This document shows positions 1 to 8,857 of a DNA stretch of 64,000 nucleotides, in pieces. The stretch spans positions 372,001-436,000 of the forward strand of contig NZ_FQWF01000001.1 of the NCBI RefSeq assembly GCF_900129585.1, read 5' to 3'. This DNA is from Flavobacterium micromati. Its GTDB lineage: Bacteria > Bacteroidota > Bacteroidia > Flavobacteriales > Flavobacteriaceae. Position numbers and translations under genes: made by a program. Numbering within the stretch: position 1 is the first letter of the stretch; each line of letters opens with the position of its first letter. Below the pieces are notes generated by a model. The model saw only the letters and a list, made by a program, of their open reading frames with translations. It had not been told where the DNA came from and did no database searches.

Positions 1-296
1 CTTTAAATTCTAATACGAGCATTAAACCCAATGATAGTTTTGTTCTTGGAAACAATGAACATGGATCTTTTACAGTCAAATTAAAAAATGTTTCTAAAAA
101 CGACATTGACATTTACAAAGCGCCAATATCTGGCGGAACTCATTCTAGAATAACGATTAAACCAAATATAAAGACAATAGTGAAAGTAGATCGGAACACA
201 GCTTTGGTGATCGAAAATAAATCTACTGACTACGCCTCTGTAGATTTAAAAGTTACTGGAGATTTAGGGTTGTCAATGACGTATAAAAATCAGTAG
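1..296 (+). CDS. C-terminal fragment of an unrecognised protein (cut by window start)
   Basis: An open frame enters from the left edge (codons in phase with position 3) and stops at TAG 294-296, leaving about 97 C-terminal residues. The visible part is rich in Asn, Lys, Ser, Thr and alternating hydrophobic residues and has the look of a beta-sandwich extracellular or periplasmic domain, with no Cys and no transmembrane segment. I do not recognise a family. It is on the same strand as the following DUF2807 gene, 75 bases upstream of it, so the two could be cotranscribed. The composition suits a secreted adhesin-like protein, but this is only an impression. Confidence 0.6.
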   Translation, partial: LNSNTSIKPNDSFVLGNNEHGSFTVKLKNVSKNDIDIYKAPISGGTHSRITIKPNIKTIVKVDRNTALVIENKSTDYASVDLKVTGDLGLSMTYKNQ

Positions 297-371
297 AAAT
301 TAATTCTCACAATTTTTAAAAAATCTTATATTTTATCTTTACGAGAGTCAATCATCAAAAAAAAATCAAAC

Positions 372-1040
372 ATGATAAAATTAATTATTACAATAATCTT
401 AACCCTGACATCATTCTTTGCAAATGCGCAATTGAAAGGATCAGGAAAAACAGTTACGAAAACCTATAATTTTCAAAATTTCAACAAAGTAAATTTTGAT
501 GATTTAGATGGAAAATTAGAAATCGAAGTTGGCAAACCGTATAGTATTTCCGTAACTATCGACGATAATCTTTTACCTCTATTTATTTTGGAAGAAAATA
601 ATTCTAAAAGTGAATTGAAAGTGTTTTTTAAAAATAATGATAATAATAAAAAATATATTGAAGACACTCATCTTAAAATCAAAATCTTAATGCCGAAACT
701 GACTGAGATTAAACATACTGGAAACAGTTCTTTGATAATATCAAATTTATCCGAAATAAACTTCAAATTAGAAAATTCTGGTAATGGAACAACAACTGTT
801 ATTGGTAAAGTAGAAACACTGAAAGTTGTAAATTCTGGTAACGGTAACACAAAAGCCAAAGAACTTTTTGTTAAAAATGCTGAAATAAAATGTGCAGGAA
901 ACGGAAATGTCTACTTAAATGTATCTGATGAGTTGACAGCAAAAGCAACAGCAAATTGTACTATTTTCAATTTTGGAAAGGCAAAATTTGATTTACAATC
1001 GTCAAAATCAGGAAATGCAAACCTTGTTTATAAATTTTAG
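372..1040 (+). CDS. Secreted GIN-domain (DUF2807) protein
   Basis: This 222-residue protein starts with a Sec signal peptide (about residues 1-19, ending FFANAQ) and continues as a repetitive beta-helix-like domain with recurring NSGNG, GNGN and SGNAN turns. These turns are typical of the GIN/DUF2807 family (putative auto-transporter adhesin head domain), common in Bacteroidota and of unknown biochemical role. The protein should be periplasmic or surface-attached. The start is supported by the signal peptide immediately after the ATG. It is followed 20 bases later by a DoxX gene and then a lipoprotein, so a three-gene unit is likely. The function within the cell is not known; the family call is good. 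Confidence 0.85.
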   Translation: MIKLIITIILTLTSFFANAQLKGSGKTVTKTYNFQNFNKVNFDDLDGKLEIEVGKPYSISVTIDDNLLPLFILEENNSKSELKVFFKNNDNNKKYIEDTHLKIKILMPKLTEIKHTGNSSLIISNLSEINFKLENSGNGTTTVIGKVETLKVVNSGNGNTKAKELFVKNAEIKCAGNGNVYLNVSDELTAKATANCTIFNFGKAKFDLQSSKSGNANLVYKF

Positions 1041-1060
1041 TTTCAAACAGAGATACAATT

Positions 1061-1549
1061 ATGAAAATCATACAAAAAATAAGCAAACCAATTATTTTAC
1101 CACATTGGTGGCAAGATTTATTTTTAATTATTCCACGAATTATCTGCGGCTATTTACTAGCTTTTAACTTTGGTTCGGATAAATTCGGAATGCCTTGGTC
1201 GCCAGTAGATAATAATCTTGGATTTTTTGAAGTTGCTTTCTGGTTTCCAAAAGATGTGGCAGAATATGGTGGAATCTTTGCGATATTTCCAGTTTTTTTT
1301 GCTTGGATGGGCGCTTTCGCCGAAGCTATTGGCGGATTGCTTTTATTGTTTGGAATTCAGACGAGATTTGCTTCTTTTCTTATCTTTTGCACTATGCTCG
1401 TGGCTATTTTTATGCAACAAATTAATAATGGCTTATGGAATTGCCTCGCCGCCATGGGTTTTCTATGGGTTTCTATTTTCTACCTTGTGTTAGGTTCAGG
1501 GCGATTTGGAATTGATTACCTTCTTACACGAAAAAAATCTTACTTATGA
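1061..1549 (+). CDS. DoxX family integral membrane protein
   Basis: A 162-residue membrane protein with four predicted helices (roughly residues 22-40, 65-85, 90-110 and 120-145) and the DoxX-like arrangement of a first helix followed by FNFGSDKFG, then FAEAIGGLLLLFG and a third segment. DoxX proteins are small inner-membrane proteins linked in some bacteria to quinone or thiol redox systems, but the role of most members is unknown. The last codons overlap the next gene by four bases (ATGA type), which indicates translational coupling with the small lipoprotein downstream. Confidence 0.85.
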   Translation: MKIIQKISKPIILPHWWQDLFLIIPRIICGYLLAFNFGSDKFGMPWSPVDNNLGFFEVAFWFPKDVAEYGGIFAIFPVFFAWMGAFAEAIGGLLLLFGIQTRFASFLIFCTMLVAIFMQQINNGLWNCLAAMGFLWVSIFYLVLGSGRFGIDYLLTRKKSYL

Positions 1550-1905
1550 AAACTACAATAACAGTCATCGCCTTATCTTTAATATTAGTTCTAACGAGTT
1601 GCGTACAAAAAACACATCAAAAAACAATTGTTTTTAGCCTTAACACGCCTAAAATGGGTGCAATTTCAAAAGTGGGAATAAAAGGAAAAGACAAGCCTTT
1701 TTCATGGGATTATGATACTGAAATGAAAACCATAAAAAAGGATTGCTTGTATGAATTAACAACCACATTTGAAACTGGCTACAACGGTACTGAAATTAAA
1801 TTTGTGGTAAATGATAGTTTAGAATTTGAGCACGAAGAAAACCGAAGAATTAAATTTGCCATTACACATACTACTTTTTATAACGCAACATTCAATGCGA
1901 GATAA
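1546..1905 (+). CDS. Small lipoprotein of unknown function
   Basis: A 119-residue protein with a lipoprotein signal: a hydrophobic stretch after MKTT and a lipobox LTSC with Cys at about residue 19. The mature part is a short beta-rich domain with a central Lys-rich segment and the phrase ETGYNGTEIKFVVND. I do not recognise a family. It overlaps the DoxX gene by four bases, so the two are almost certainly cotranscribed and translationally coupled. It ends 18 bases before the convergent split-barrel gene. Membrane anchoring in the periplasm or outer membrane is inferred from the lipobox. Confidence 0.75.
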   Translation: MKTTITVIALSLILVLTSCVQKTHQKTIVFSLNTPKMGAISKVGIKGKDKPFSWDYDTEMKTIKKDCLYELTTTFETGYNGTEIKFVVNDSLEFEHEENRRIKFAITHTTFYNATFNAR

Positions 1906-1923
1906 TCAGGAATCACTTTACTT

Positions 1924-2562
1924 TTACGGAACTGCCCAATTCCCACCCACCAAAACATTGTTTTCATAATAAAAATTAGCCTTGCGGTTGCCGTGAAAAT
2001 CTAAATAAAGAAATTCAAGTTCGTAAACTGTACAAGAAACCACAGAAAAGTTTTTTTCAAAAGGATTGCTTTCATCGTCCGTGGGTTTTGTGATGGCAAA
2101 GTGCTCGTCATAACCTAAAGTGGGTTGGTCTGACTTTGTGTTTGGTGGTTCATTTGTCATGTAACCCAATCGTGCTTGTGGGCTTGTCGCTTTCCATCTA
2201 TCATTTACTAATGCATTATTGCTATATATGGTTGCATATGCTTTCACAACAATTTGAACGCGTTGCCGTGCGTCGTAAAATAACAGTGAAATACGATTAT
2301 CCTTAGTTAAATCATCATATTTTCTTGACCGGTTGTCGGTGTGAAAGAAAATGGTTTTTTGAACTTCGTCTACTTTCCTATTTACAACAATTCGTAACGC
2401 AGCGGCATTGTTTTCATCTATAGTTCCTACACACATGGTTCTAAAACCATTTTTTTTCTTAACAGATCCATTGACTAATTTTTTCCAAGCTAATGATTCT
2501 ATACCCTGCAAATTGTATTCGGTGTCATTATAGGTGATAAATTCGTCATCTTGTTTTGTCAT
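1924..2562 (-). CDS. Pyridoxamine 5'-phosphate oxidase-like flavin-binding protein
   Basis: The 212-residue product resembles the FMN-binding split-barrel (PNPOx-like) superfamily. Visible hallmarks are the early strand RTMCVGTIDENNAAALRIVV, then TIFFHTDNRSRKYDDL (a phosphate-contacting turn in this fold) and the strand RISLLFYDARQRVQIVV, followed by WKATSPQARLGYM. The C-terminal VYELEFLYLDFHGNRKANFYY segment also fits. Members bind FMN, F420 or haem; the substrate cannot be read from the sequence, and true PdxH activity is not implied. It is convergent with the preceding lipoprotein gene and stands alone. Confidence 0.8.
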   Translation of the reverse strand: MTKQDDEFITYNDTEYNLQGIESLAWKKLVNGSVKKKNGFRTMCVGTIDENNAAALRIVVNRKVDEVQKTIFFHTDNRSRKYDDLTKDNRISLLFYDARQRVQIVVKAYATIYSNNALVNDRWKATSPQARLGYMTNEPPNTKSDQPTLGYDEHFAITKPTDDESNPFEKNFSVVSCTVYELEFLYLDFHGNRKANFYYENNVLVGGNWAVP

Positions 2563-2798
2563 GGAAAGTATTTTTACGTGCTAGCGATTGAACTTGTACT
2601 ATTGCTCAAAAGTACAAAAACTGTGTATAAACGAAATGTAAAATAAAATTGTTTTTAAGTTACCTTTATTATCAAGCAACGCGACTTTAACTATCCGCCA
2701 AGAATACAAGAAGCATCTAATAAAGAAACCTTTACGAAAAATAAATTTCAGATTCCTAACATTAGCTTTTGTTCAATCTACAATCAAAACTTTTAACT

Positions 2799-2806
2799 TA
2801 TATTTG
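2799..2806 (+). promoter_or_regulatory. TAnnTTTG promoter box for the Flavo-1-like RNA
   Basis: TATATTTG matches the Bacteroidota -7 consensus TAnnTTTG. It lies just ahead of the conserved RNA element that starts at about 2815, at the distance expected for a transcription start. No convincing TTG was found at the usual -33 distance. Confidence 0.55.
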
Positions 2807-2814
2807 CAGATTAA

Positions 2815-2935
2815 TCGACTGGGTTTGCGTGAGGGATAGCAGCGGCATCCTTTTGTGAATCTCGTTTTTTTAACGAGATTCACAAAAGATATAGCGAATA
2901 GCCCGACGGCTTTTTCTGCCGGCACGCCCATATTT
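2815..2935 (+). ncRNA. Flavo-1-like structured RNA
   Basis: This stretch contains the sequence GCGTGAGGGATAGCAGCGGC, then a 17-bp perfect hairpin (CTTTTGTGAATCTCGTT against its complement, loop of T residues, about 2850-2888), then GATATAGCGAATAGCCCGAC and a short GGC/GCC hairpin before GGCACGCCC. From memory of the Rfam family, this organisation matches the Flavo-1 RNA motif found in Bacteroidota; its function is unknown. It has its own TAnnTTTG box immediately upstream and ends about 45 bases before lepA, so it may be a free RNA or part of the lepA leader. The identification rests on recall of the motif, not a covariance search. Confidence 0.6.
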
Positions 2936-2980
2936 CGATTACGCCCAACATGACATTATTGAAATTGATATTTAGATAGA

Positions 2981-4777
2981 ATGAAACATATACGGAATTT
3001 TTGCATTATTGCACATATTGATCACGGGAAAAGTACGCTGGCGGATCGTTTACTTGGGGCTACTCAAACCGTTACCGCGAGGGAAGAAAAAGCACAGTTG
3101 CTAGACAATATGGATTTGGAGCGTGAACGCGGGATTACTATTAAGAGTCACGCGATCCAGATGGAATATACCTACAAAGGACAGGAATATATCCTGAATT
3201 TGATTGACACTCCAGGTCACGTGGATTTCTCTTATGAAGTTTCTCGATCTATTGCTGCTTGTGAAGGTGCACTTTTAATTGTTGATGCTGCTCAAAGCAT
3301 ACAAGCACAAACGATTTCCAATTTATATTTAGCTCTTGAAAACGATTTGGAAATTATCCCAATTCTAAATAAAGTAGATTTACCAAGTGCAAATCCTGAA
3401 GAAGTAAGCGATGACATTGTTGATTTATTAGGATGTAAATTAGAAGAAATTATTCATGCTTCAGGCAAAACAGGACTTGGTGTTGAAAATATTTTGGCTG
3501 CAATAATCGAAAGAATTCCGCCTCCAAAAGGAAATGTTGACGAACCACTACAGGCTTTAATTTTTGACTCTCACTATAATCCTTTTCGTGGTATTGAAGT
3601 TATTTTCCGTGTAAAAAACGGACAAATAAAAAAAGGCCAAAAGATTAAATTCATGGCCACTGGAAACGAATATTTTGCGGACGAAATTGGTACATTAAAA
3701 CTAAATCAAGTTCCTAAAAATGTAATTTCAGCGGGTGATGTTGGGTATTTGATTTCTGGAATTAAAGAAGCCAAAGAAGTAAAAGTAGGAGATACGTTGA
3801 CGGATGCAAAAACGCCAACAACAAATACAATTAAAGGTTTTGAAGATGTAAAACCAATGGTTTTTGCTGGAATTTATCCAGTTGATACCGAAGATTATGA
3901 AGAGTTGAGAAACTCAATGGAAAAACTACAGTTGAATGATGCCTCACTGGTGTTTTTACCGGAAAGTTCAGCAGCTTTGGGATTTGGTTTCCGTTGTGGA
4001 TTCTTGGGAATGTTACACATGGAGATTATCCAAGAAAGATTAGAGCGCGAATTTAATATGACCGTTATTACAACAGTTCCTAACGTTTCATATCACGCTT
4101 TTACAAAGAAAGATCCAACTACAGTTTTGATAGTAAATAATCCATCGGATTTGCCTGAACCGTCGCGTTTAGACCACGTAGAAGAGCCTTTTATAAAAGC
4201 AACAATCATTACTAAATCTGATTATGTTGGGAATGTGATGAGTTTGTGTATCGAAAAACGAGGATTGATTACTAACCAAACCTATTTAACTACTGAACGA
4301 GTTGAATTGACTTTTGACATGCCTCTAGCTGAGATTGTATTTGATTTTTACGATCGTTTGAAAACGGTTTCAAAAGGTTACGCTTCCTTCGATTATACGC
4401 CAATTGGATTGCGAACTTCCAATTTAGTTAAAGTAGATATCTTATTAAATTCGACAATTGTGGATGCTTTGTCTTCGTTGATGCATGCCGATAACGCCTA
4501 TCACATAGGTAAAAAAATGTGTGAGAAATTGAGAGAATTGATTCCGAGACAACAATTTGACATTCCGATTCAAGCTGCTATTGGGGTGAAAGTAATTTCG
4601 CGTGAAACAATTAAAGCCTTGCGTAAAGATGTTACTGCCAAATGTTATGGAGGAGATATTTCTCGTAAACGTAAATTATTAGAAAAACAGAAAAAAGGAA
4701 AGAAACGTATGAGACTTGTAGGGAATGTTGAGATTCCGCAAGAAGCGTTTATGGCTGTTTTGAAATTAAATGATTAA
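2981..4777 (+). CDS. lepA: Elongation factor 4 (LepA, ribosome back-translocase GTPase)
   Basis: This 598-residue protein has the full LepA length and order: a G domain with P-loop AHIDHGKS (11-18), DTPGH (76-80) and NKVD (130-133), then domain II, EF-G-like domains III and V ([15 protein letters not shown] around residue 340) and the LepA-specific C-terminal domain with [20 protein letters not shown]. LepA binds stalled or mistranslocated ribosomes and uses GTP hydrolysis to remodel them; it associates with membranes under some conditions. The ATG at 2981 gives the canonical N-terminus [13 protein letters not shown] terminator follows at 4826. It lies directly downstream of the Flavo-1-like RNA. 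Confidence 0.97.
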   Translation: MKHIRNFCIIAHIDHGKSTLADRLLGATQTVTAREEKAQLLDNMDLERERGITIKSHAIQMEYTYKGQEYILNLIDTPGHVDFSYEVSRSIAACEGALLIVDAAQSIQAQTISNLYLALENDLEIIPILNKVDLPSANPEEVSDDIVDLLGCKLEEIIHASGKTGLGVENILAAIIERIPPPKGNVDEPLQALIFDSHYNPFRGIEVIFRVKNGQIKKGQKIKFMATGNEYFADEIGTLKLNQVPKNVISAGDVGYLISGIKEAKEVKVGDTLTDAKTPTTNTIKGFEDVKPMVFAGIYPVDTEDYEELRNSMEKLQLNDASLVFLPESSAALGFGFRCGFLGMLHMEIIQERLEREFNMTVITTVPNVSYHAFTKKDPTTVLIVNNPSDLPEPSRLDHVEEPFIKATIITKSDYVGNVMSLCIEKRGLITNQTYLTTERVELTFDMPLAEIVFDFYDRLKTVSKGYASFDYTPIGLRTSNLVKVDILLNSTIVDALSSLMHADNAYHIGKKMCEKLRELIPRQQFDIPIQAAIGVKVISRETIKALRKDVTAKCYGGDISRKRKLLEKQKKGKKRMRLVGNVEIPQEAFMAVLKLND

Positions 4778-4825
4778 TGCCATCCTAAATCCTTCTTAAA
4801 GTGAAGGACTTTAAAAATATTGAGA

Positions 4826-4858
4826 AACCTGATGATGTAAAAATTGTCAGGTTTTTTT
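4826..4858 (+). terminator. Rho-independent terminator of lepA
   Basis: Stem AACCTGA / TCAGGTT (4826-4832 with 4847-4853) is followed by a run of T to 4858. Confidence 0.8.
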
Positions 4859-4933
4859 GTTTAATTTTAAAAATCAACAAAACAACTCATCCTTTAGACC
4901 ATTCAAAGCTTAAAATTCTATTCCTTTTTTTAC

Positions 4934-4941
4934 TAACTTTG
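4934..4941 (+). promoter_or_regulatory. Promoter box of the toxin-antitoxin pair (near-leaderless)
   Basis: TAACTTTG fits TAnnTTTG and ends only five bases before the antitoxin ATG at 4947. Transcription would begin at or next to the start codon, giving a leaderless or nearly leaderless mRNA. Confidence 0.65.
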
Positions 4942-4946
4942 TTTTC

Positions 4947-5156
4947 ATGGAAACTATTAAAATTAATGTTAATCAATTAATTGAAGCAGCAAAACAATTA
5001 TCTCCGAAAGATCGTTTGAAACTCTACGATGCAATGTGGGATGATGATATGATTATTCCCGTTGAGCATCAAAGAATAGTTTTGGATAGAATAGCAAAAT
5101 CCAAAACCAATCCTGAAAGATTGTTAGATTGGGATGAAGTATCAAAAACGCTTTAA
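4947..5156 (+). CDS. Addiction-module antitoxin (TIGR02574-like)
   Basis: This 69-residue protein has the pattern of the putative addiction module component family: an N-terminal METIKINVNQLIEAAKQLSPKDRLKLYDAMWDD segment (helical, normally followed by the E/W motif) and a C-terminal segment ending WDEVSKTL that should wrap around the toxin. It sits six bases before a RelE/ParE-like toxin gene, the usual order for this module. It would neutralise the toxin by direct binding and probably represses its own promoter. The promoter box at 4934 is immediately upstream. The pairing with the toxin makes the call stronger than the sequence alone. Confidence 0.8.
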   Translation: METIKINVNQLIEAAKQLSPKDRLKLYDAMWDDDMIIPVEHQRIVLDRIAKSKTNPERLLDWDEVSKTL

Positions 5157-5162
5157 CTCGAG

Positions 5163-5471
5163 TTGAGTTATATTTTAAAAATAGATATTGATGCATTGAA
5201 AAACATTCAAGAAACTTCTGAATGGTATGAAATGCAATCTAAAGGTTTAGGGCTTCGTTATAAAACGCAGACCAAAAAACAAATCCAATCTTTAAAAAAA
5301 AACCCTTATCTTTTTTCTATTAAGTACAATCAAATTCGATGTAGGAAGATTGAAAAGTTCCCTTTTCTAATTCACTATTCAATAGATAAAGAGCAAAAAA
5401 TTATTATTGTTTTTGCCGTTTTCCATACTTCGAGAAATCCTGAGATATGGAGAAAACAGGATAAAAAATAA
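5163..5471 (+). CDS. RelE/ParE-superfamily toxin
   Basis: The 102-residue product follows the ParE/RelE fold order: helix with IDALKNIQETSEWYEMQSKGLGLRYKTQ, then short strands IKYNQIRCRKIEKFPFLIHYSID and IIIVFAVFHTSRNPEIW. The final AVFHTSRNP is characteristic of this superfamily. Members either cleave ribosome-bound mRNA or poison gyrase; which applies here is not visible. The start is TTG at 5163, the only sensible start in frame, six bases after the antitoxin stop; the weak start codon would keep toxin below antitoxin. A bidirectional terminator follows directly. Confidence 0.82.
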   Translation: MSYILKIDIDALKNIQETSEWYEMQSKGLGLRYKTQTKKQIQSLKKNPYLFSIKYNQIRCRKIEKFPFLIHYSIDKEQKIIIVFAVFHTSRNPEIWRKQDKK

Positions 5472-5472
5472 C

Positions 5473-5500
5473 AAACCCAATAACTTTAATTATTGGGTTT
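5473..5500. terminator. Bidirectional terminator between toxin and cytochrome c peroxidase
   Basis: Perfect 11-bp stem AAACCCAATAA / TTATTGGGTTT with a six-base loop lies between the convergent genes. A/T on either side makes it usable from both directions. Confidence 0.75.
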
Positions 5501-5504
5501 CTTG

Positions 5505-7283
5505 TTACTTATCGGTTAGTGTTTTCATAAACGTAACTATATCATTTTTTTCTTTTTCACTTATTTTTAAGTTGTCAAATGGAAGTGTTTGGTGTTCTAA
5601 ATTCATTCCGATTCCGTTACCGCCGCCTAATTCGTAAAACTTTACCACTTCGTCTAATGTTTTGTAAACACCATTATGCATGTATGGTGCTGTTTTTTCG
5701 ATATTTCTAATGGTTGGGGTTTTGAAAGCAAATCGGAATTGTTCAATTTGATTCGTGTTGTATCGTCCTAAATCTTCATCGACAACGGCTGTTTTCCAAT
5801 TAACCGATTTTGGAACTCCAATTACTTCCGACTCCGAAATAGAAAACCAAGGCGGTATTGTGCCATTATAAAGCGGAACGAAATGGCAAGTGGCGCATTT
5901 TGCTTTACCAGTAAATAAATTAAATCCGTTTTCTTCTTCGATCGTCAATGATTCTTTTCCTTTAAAATAACCATCAATTTTAGAGTTAAAAGGCATTAAA
6001 CTTCGCACATAAGTTGCTATTGCATTTCTGATTTCAAAAGGAGTAAGCTCTTTTTTATTTGGAAATGATTTTGCTAATAATGATCTGTATTCTTGATTAC
6101 TTGTTATTTGTTTTGTGATTTCTGTGGATGACAAATCAAATTCTTTTTTGTTTGTCATCACTTCCTCAATTTGATTTTCTAAATCTTGAGATCGTAAATC
6201 ATAGAAAAAAGCCCGTTGAAATCCGGCATAATATAACGTTGGCGCGTTTCTATCCACAGAAACATTATGAACATTGCTATTAGAAAACTGTAATCCGTCA
6301 GTAAAGGCTTTTTCAGCGTTATGACAAGTGGCACAACTTATCGAGTTATTCTTAGACAAATTAACATCGCTAAAAAGTTTTTTTCCTAATTTAATTTTAG
6401 CGGGATTTGAATGAGAATCAGCATAAGGAGAAAAGGCATCTGGATTAAGACCTTTTCCCTGCATTAAATCAGCCAATGTCCCGTCAAATGGTTTAATCAT
6501 TTTTGGGCTGTCTTTTAAATAATCTTTAAAAATAACGGCTACTTCTTCGCTTAAAGGCATTAGATAGTTTTTGATAAAAACTAACCGATTAAAAGTATCA
6601 TAGTCTTGATTCTTATCTAAATAATTTTGACTATCGTCGAATAATTTTGAGATTTTTTCACCATTTTTGATGTGGTTTATTTTACAAAAATGCATTATAT
6701 TTTCCTGAATACCAGAGAGAGAATATTGAGTTTCGTGTATGGATTCAAACGCTACGGGAGAATCAAAACCAGTGATTCCCATTGTTGCATTTCGGATAAT
6801 TTGATGTTGCAAAAGTTCATACAAATGATGGTTTTGAATGGGTAAATCCCTTAAGTTTTTTCTAACAAATAATAAATCTGTTTTTAATATTGCCACATGA
6901 GATTTTAATGCCGCTGTGTCAATAGGTTTGTTGCTATAAATCAATTCTTCAATAACCTGAAAACCAGTTGCTTCATTTACAACATTATCATCAATTTTTA
7001 CATCTGGAAGAGCGGGTCCATTAATTCTTCTGCTGAAACCTTGAAAATAGTACTCCACAAAAGGCTCTACTTTTTTATACATTTTTCTGCTAGAAATAAA
7101 ATTCTTTTTTGCAACCGCTATATTTTTACTTTGAGATATAGCGTTCAAAGATTCATTTAACGAATCTAGTTGCTTTTCTACAATTGATTTCATAGTGACT
7201 TCAACAGTTTCGTAAGATTCTTTTTCTTTGCAGGAAATAGTTATTATCAACAAAAGTGCTAAACTAAATTTAAAAAATTTCAT
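5505..7283 (-). CDS. Dihaem cytochrome c peroxidase (MauG/CcpA-like) lipoprotein with N-terminal helical domain
   Basis: 592 residues beginning with a lipoprotein signal (Cys at about residue 18 in ITISC). Residues about 30-270 form a helical domain resembling the imelysin-like region seen ahead of Bacteroidota peroxidases (YYFQGFSRRINGPALPD, GFQVIEELIY). The C-terminal half is a dihaem peroxidase with two CxxCH sites, CATCHNAEKAFTDG and CATCHFVPLYNG, and a C-terminal PYMHNGVYKTLDEVVKFY motif that supplies an axial ligand region. It would reduce hydrogen peroxide, or carry out related oxidations, in the periplasm. It is downstream of the PhoX-like lipoprotein gene with only a 79-base gap containing a hairpin, so the two are probably one transcript. 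Confidence 0.88.
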   Translation of the reverse strand: MKFFKFSLALLLIITISCKEKESYETVEVTMKSIVEKQLDSLNESLNAISQSKNIAVAKKNFISSRKMYKKVEPFVEYYFQGFSRRINGPALPDVKIDDNVVNEATGFQVIEELIYSNKPIDTAALKSHVAILKTDLLFVRKNLRDLPIQNHHLYELLQHQIIRNATMGITGFDSPVAFESIHETQYSLSGIQENIMHFCKINHIKNGEKISKLFDDSQNYLDKNQDYDTFNRLVFIKNYLMPLSEEVAVIFKDYLKDSPKMIKPFDGTLADLMQGKGLNPDAFSPYADSHSNPAKIKLGKKLFSDVNLSKNNSISCATCHNAEKAFTDGLQFSNSNVHNVSVDRNAPTLYYAGFQRAFFYDLRSQDLENQIEEVMTNKKEFDLSSTEITKQITSNQEYRSLLAKSFPNKKELTPFEIRNAIATYVRSLMPFNSKIDGYFKGKESLTIEEENGFNLFTGKAKCATCHFVPLYNGTIPPWFSISESEVIGVPKSVNWKTAVVDEDLGRYNTNQIEQFRFAFKTPTIRNIEKTAPYMHNGVYKTLDEVVKFYELGGGNGIGMNLEHQTLPFDNLKISEKEKNDIVTFMKTLTDK

Positions 7284-7297
7284 AGTATTTCAAATTT

Positions 7298-7334
7298 AAT
7301 AACACCTTACCAAAAAAAATGATAAGGTGTTATT
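7298..7334 (-). promoter_or_regulatory. Intercistronic hairpin between PhoX-like and peroxidase genes
   Basis: A 12-bp perfect stem AATAACACCTTA / TAAGGTGTTATT encloses a 13-base A-rich loop. On the gene strand it lacks a strong T run afterwards, so partial termination or mRNA processing is more likely than full termination. Confidence 0.55.
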
Positions 7335-7362
7335 GTAAATTATTATTCTTTATTTAGCTAAA

Positions 7363-8823
7363 TTATCTAGGAACATTTTTTAAGATAATGGTTTGACCAC
7401 CAGATTTGTATGGTTGTATCGAAGCCGCTTTACTAGGATTCAAAAACTTATCTCCTTCAACCCACGTATGAGCGTGAATGTTCAATAAAAATGTTCCAGG
7501 AATACCAATGTTATCTGAGATATCAGTCATTGCTCCAAATTCCCAAACACCCTTTTTAAGTTGGTTAGGTCCCACTGGATTGTATTTAGAATTTAACATT
7601 TCTGTATCCCCATTTCTCATATTCATAAACGGCACCTTTTTTCCGGTTGCAATATTGTATTGCCAAATATAAGAATCATGTGTAGCTTCTGGAAAAAATG
7701 AATCTCCATCTTCTTGAATGTATACATAGTTTTCAGTTACACAAACGTTATCTGGATTGATAACATCCATCCCTTTTACATTTGCACCAGCTGGCGAAAT
7801 ATCTCCATCAGCTACAATTTTCAGTTTTCCAATTAAAGGATTTGTAGCATCTAATCTTAGTTGATACATTCTACCCATATAGGTTTTTTCAGAACTTCCA
7901 CTAATACCTGTAGCAACAAAATATAGCTCTCTGTTGTTTGCAGCAGAACCTTTACGGTAATCCAAATCCTCTACTCGGGCAAACTGAATTGATTTTAAAG
8001 TGCTGTTTAAGTTTTCGATTTCTGGACCTGTTAGATTCTTAGCGTTGGGAACTTCTACAAATTCAACGTTATAATCGTTGTTCCAAGTCATAGCAGTTTC
8101 GATTTGGTTCAAATCTGTTCTTCTCAAAACATACAATTTCCCATTTTCTAAATCGCCAACGGTGTTTGAAACATATAAATATACTTGCCCATTCCCTGAA
8201 TCTTCACCTGCAATAATTACTGTTTTTCCAGGATAAGCATTTTTATTTAATGGTACATAATTCTCAGCACTCATTTTACCTAAAGCAGGTTTTGTTCTGC
8301 TATTGTTAGAAGGATCTGCAGCTGCAATTGGGTCAATTGCATGACACATTGCGTTGACATTAGACTCTCCAGCCGTTAAAAATAATGGTCCAAATCCATG
8401 CTCTGCAGGTGTTGCCATAGTAGCAGAACATAATCTAAAACCACCGCCATTAGAATCTACAATGTAATCCCCTTTTACAATATTTAGTTTTTTGTCTAAA
8501 TATAATCTAGATACTGCCCATGTGTTTTCATGATTATTTACCATGATGAAACCACCATTTTGCGGATCATTTATAAAACCTTGACCATCTGGAGCTCCAC
8601 CGTAAACCATATTGCTTGTGTTTGCGATAGGATCTTCACTACTTACTAATGTGTAAACACCAACTCCTGAAAATTCAGAAAACGTTTTTGCCAACGCAGG
8701 AGTAATAGAGCGATTTTTAAATTCTACAGCATTGGCTACCGAGTCAACACTATCTTCGTCTTGGTTGCATGATACTATAACCGCTGAAAGGATTAGCGCG
8801 CTAATAAAATAACAATTTCTCAT
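7363..8823 (-). CDS. PhoX-like / DUF839 beta-propeller lipoprotein
   Basis: 486 residues with a lipoprotein signal (Cys near residue 19, VIVSCNQ). The mature part has repeated beta segments and phrases typical of the DUF839/PhoX group: GGAPDGQGFINDP, GGFIMVNNHENTWAVSRLYLD, GGGFRLCSATMATP and a late NPDNVCVTENYVYIQEDGD. PhoX enzymes are calcium/iron-dependent alkaline phosphatases, but many homologues have no tested activity, so the biochemical role is open. It is the upstream partner of the cytochrome c peroxidase gene. A TAnnTTTG box lies 27 bases before its ATG. Confidence 0.65.
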   Translation of the reverse strand: MRNCYFISALILSAVIVSCNQDEDSVDSVANAVEFKNRSITPALAKTFSEFSGVGVYTLVSSEDPIANTSNMVYGGAPDGQGFINDPQNGGFIMVNNHENTWAVSRLYLDKKLNIVKGDYIVDSNGGGFRLCSATMATPAEHGFGPLFLTAGESNVNAMCHAIDPIAAADPSNNSRTKPALGKMSAENYVPLNKNAYPGKTVIIAGEDSGNGQVYLYVSNTVGDLENGKLYVLRRTDLNQIETAMTWNNDYNVEFVEVPNAKNLTGPEIENLNSTLKSIQFARVEDLDYRKGSAANNRELYFVATGISGSSEKTYMGRMYQLRLDATNPLIGKLKIVADGDISPAGANVKGMDVINPDNVCVTENYVYIQEDGDSFFPEATHDSYIWQYNIATGKKVPFMNMRNGDTEMLNSKYNPVGPNQLKKGVWEFGAMTDISDNIGIPGTFLLNIHAHTWVEGDKFLNPSKAASIQPYKSGGQTIILKNVPR

Positions 8824-8849
8824 TTTTTTGATTTTTTAGATTTCTTGTA

Positions 8850-8857
8850 CAAATGTA
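8850..8857 (-). promoter_or_regulatory. Promoter box for the PhoX-like/peroxidase operon
   Basis: On the minus strand this reads TACATTTG (TAnnTTTG), 27 bases before the ATG. A minus-strand TTG lies 16 bases further upstream, slightly close for a -33 element. Confidence 0.55.
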
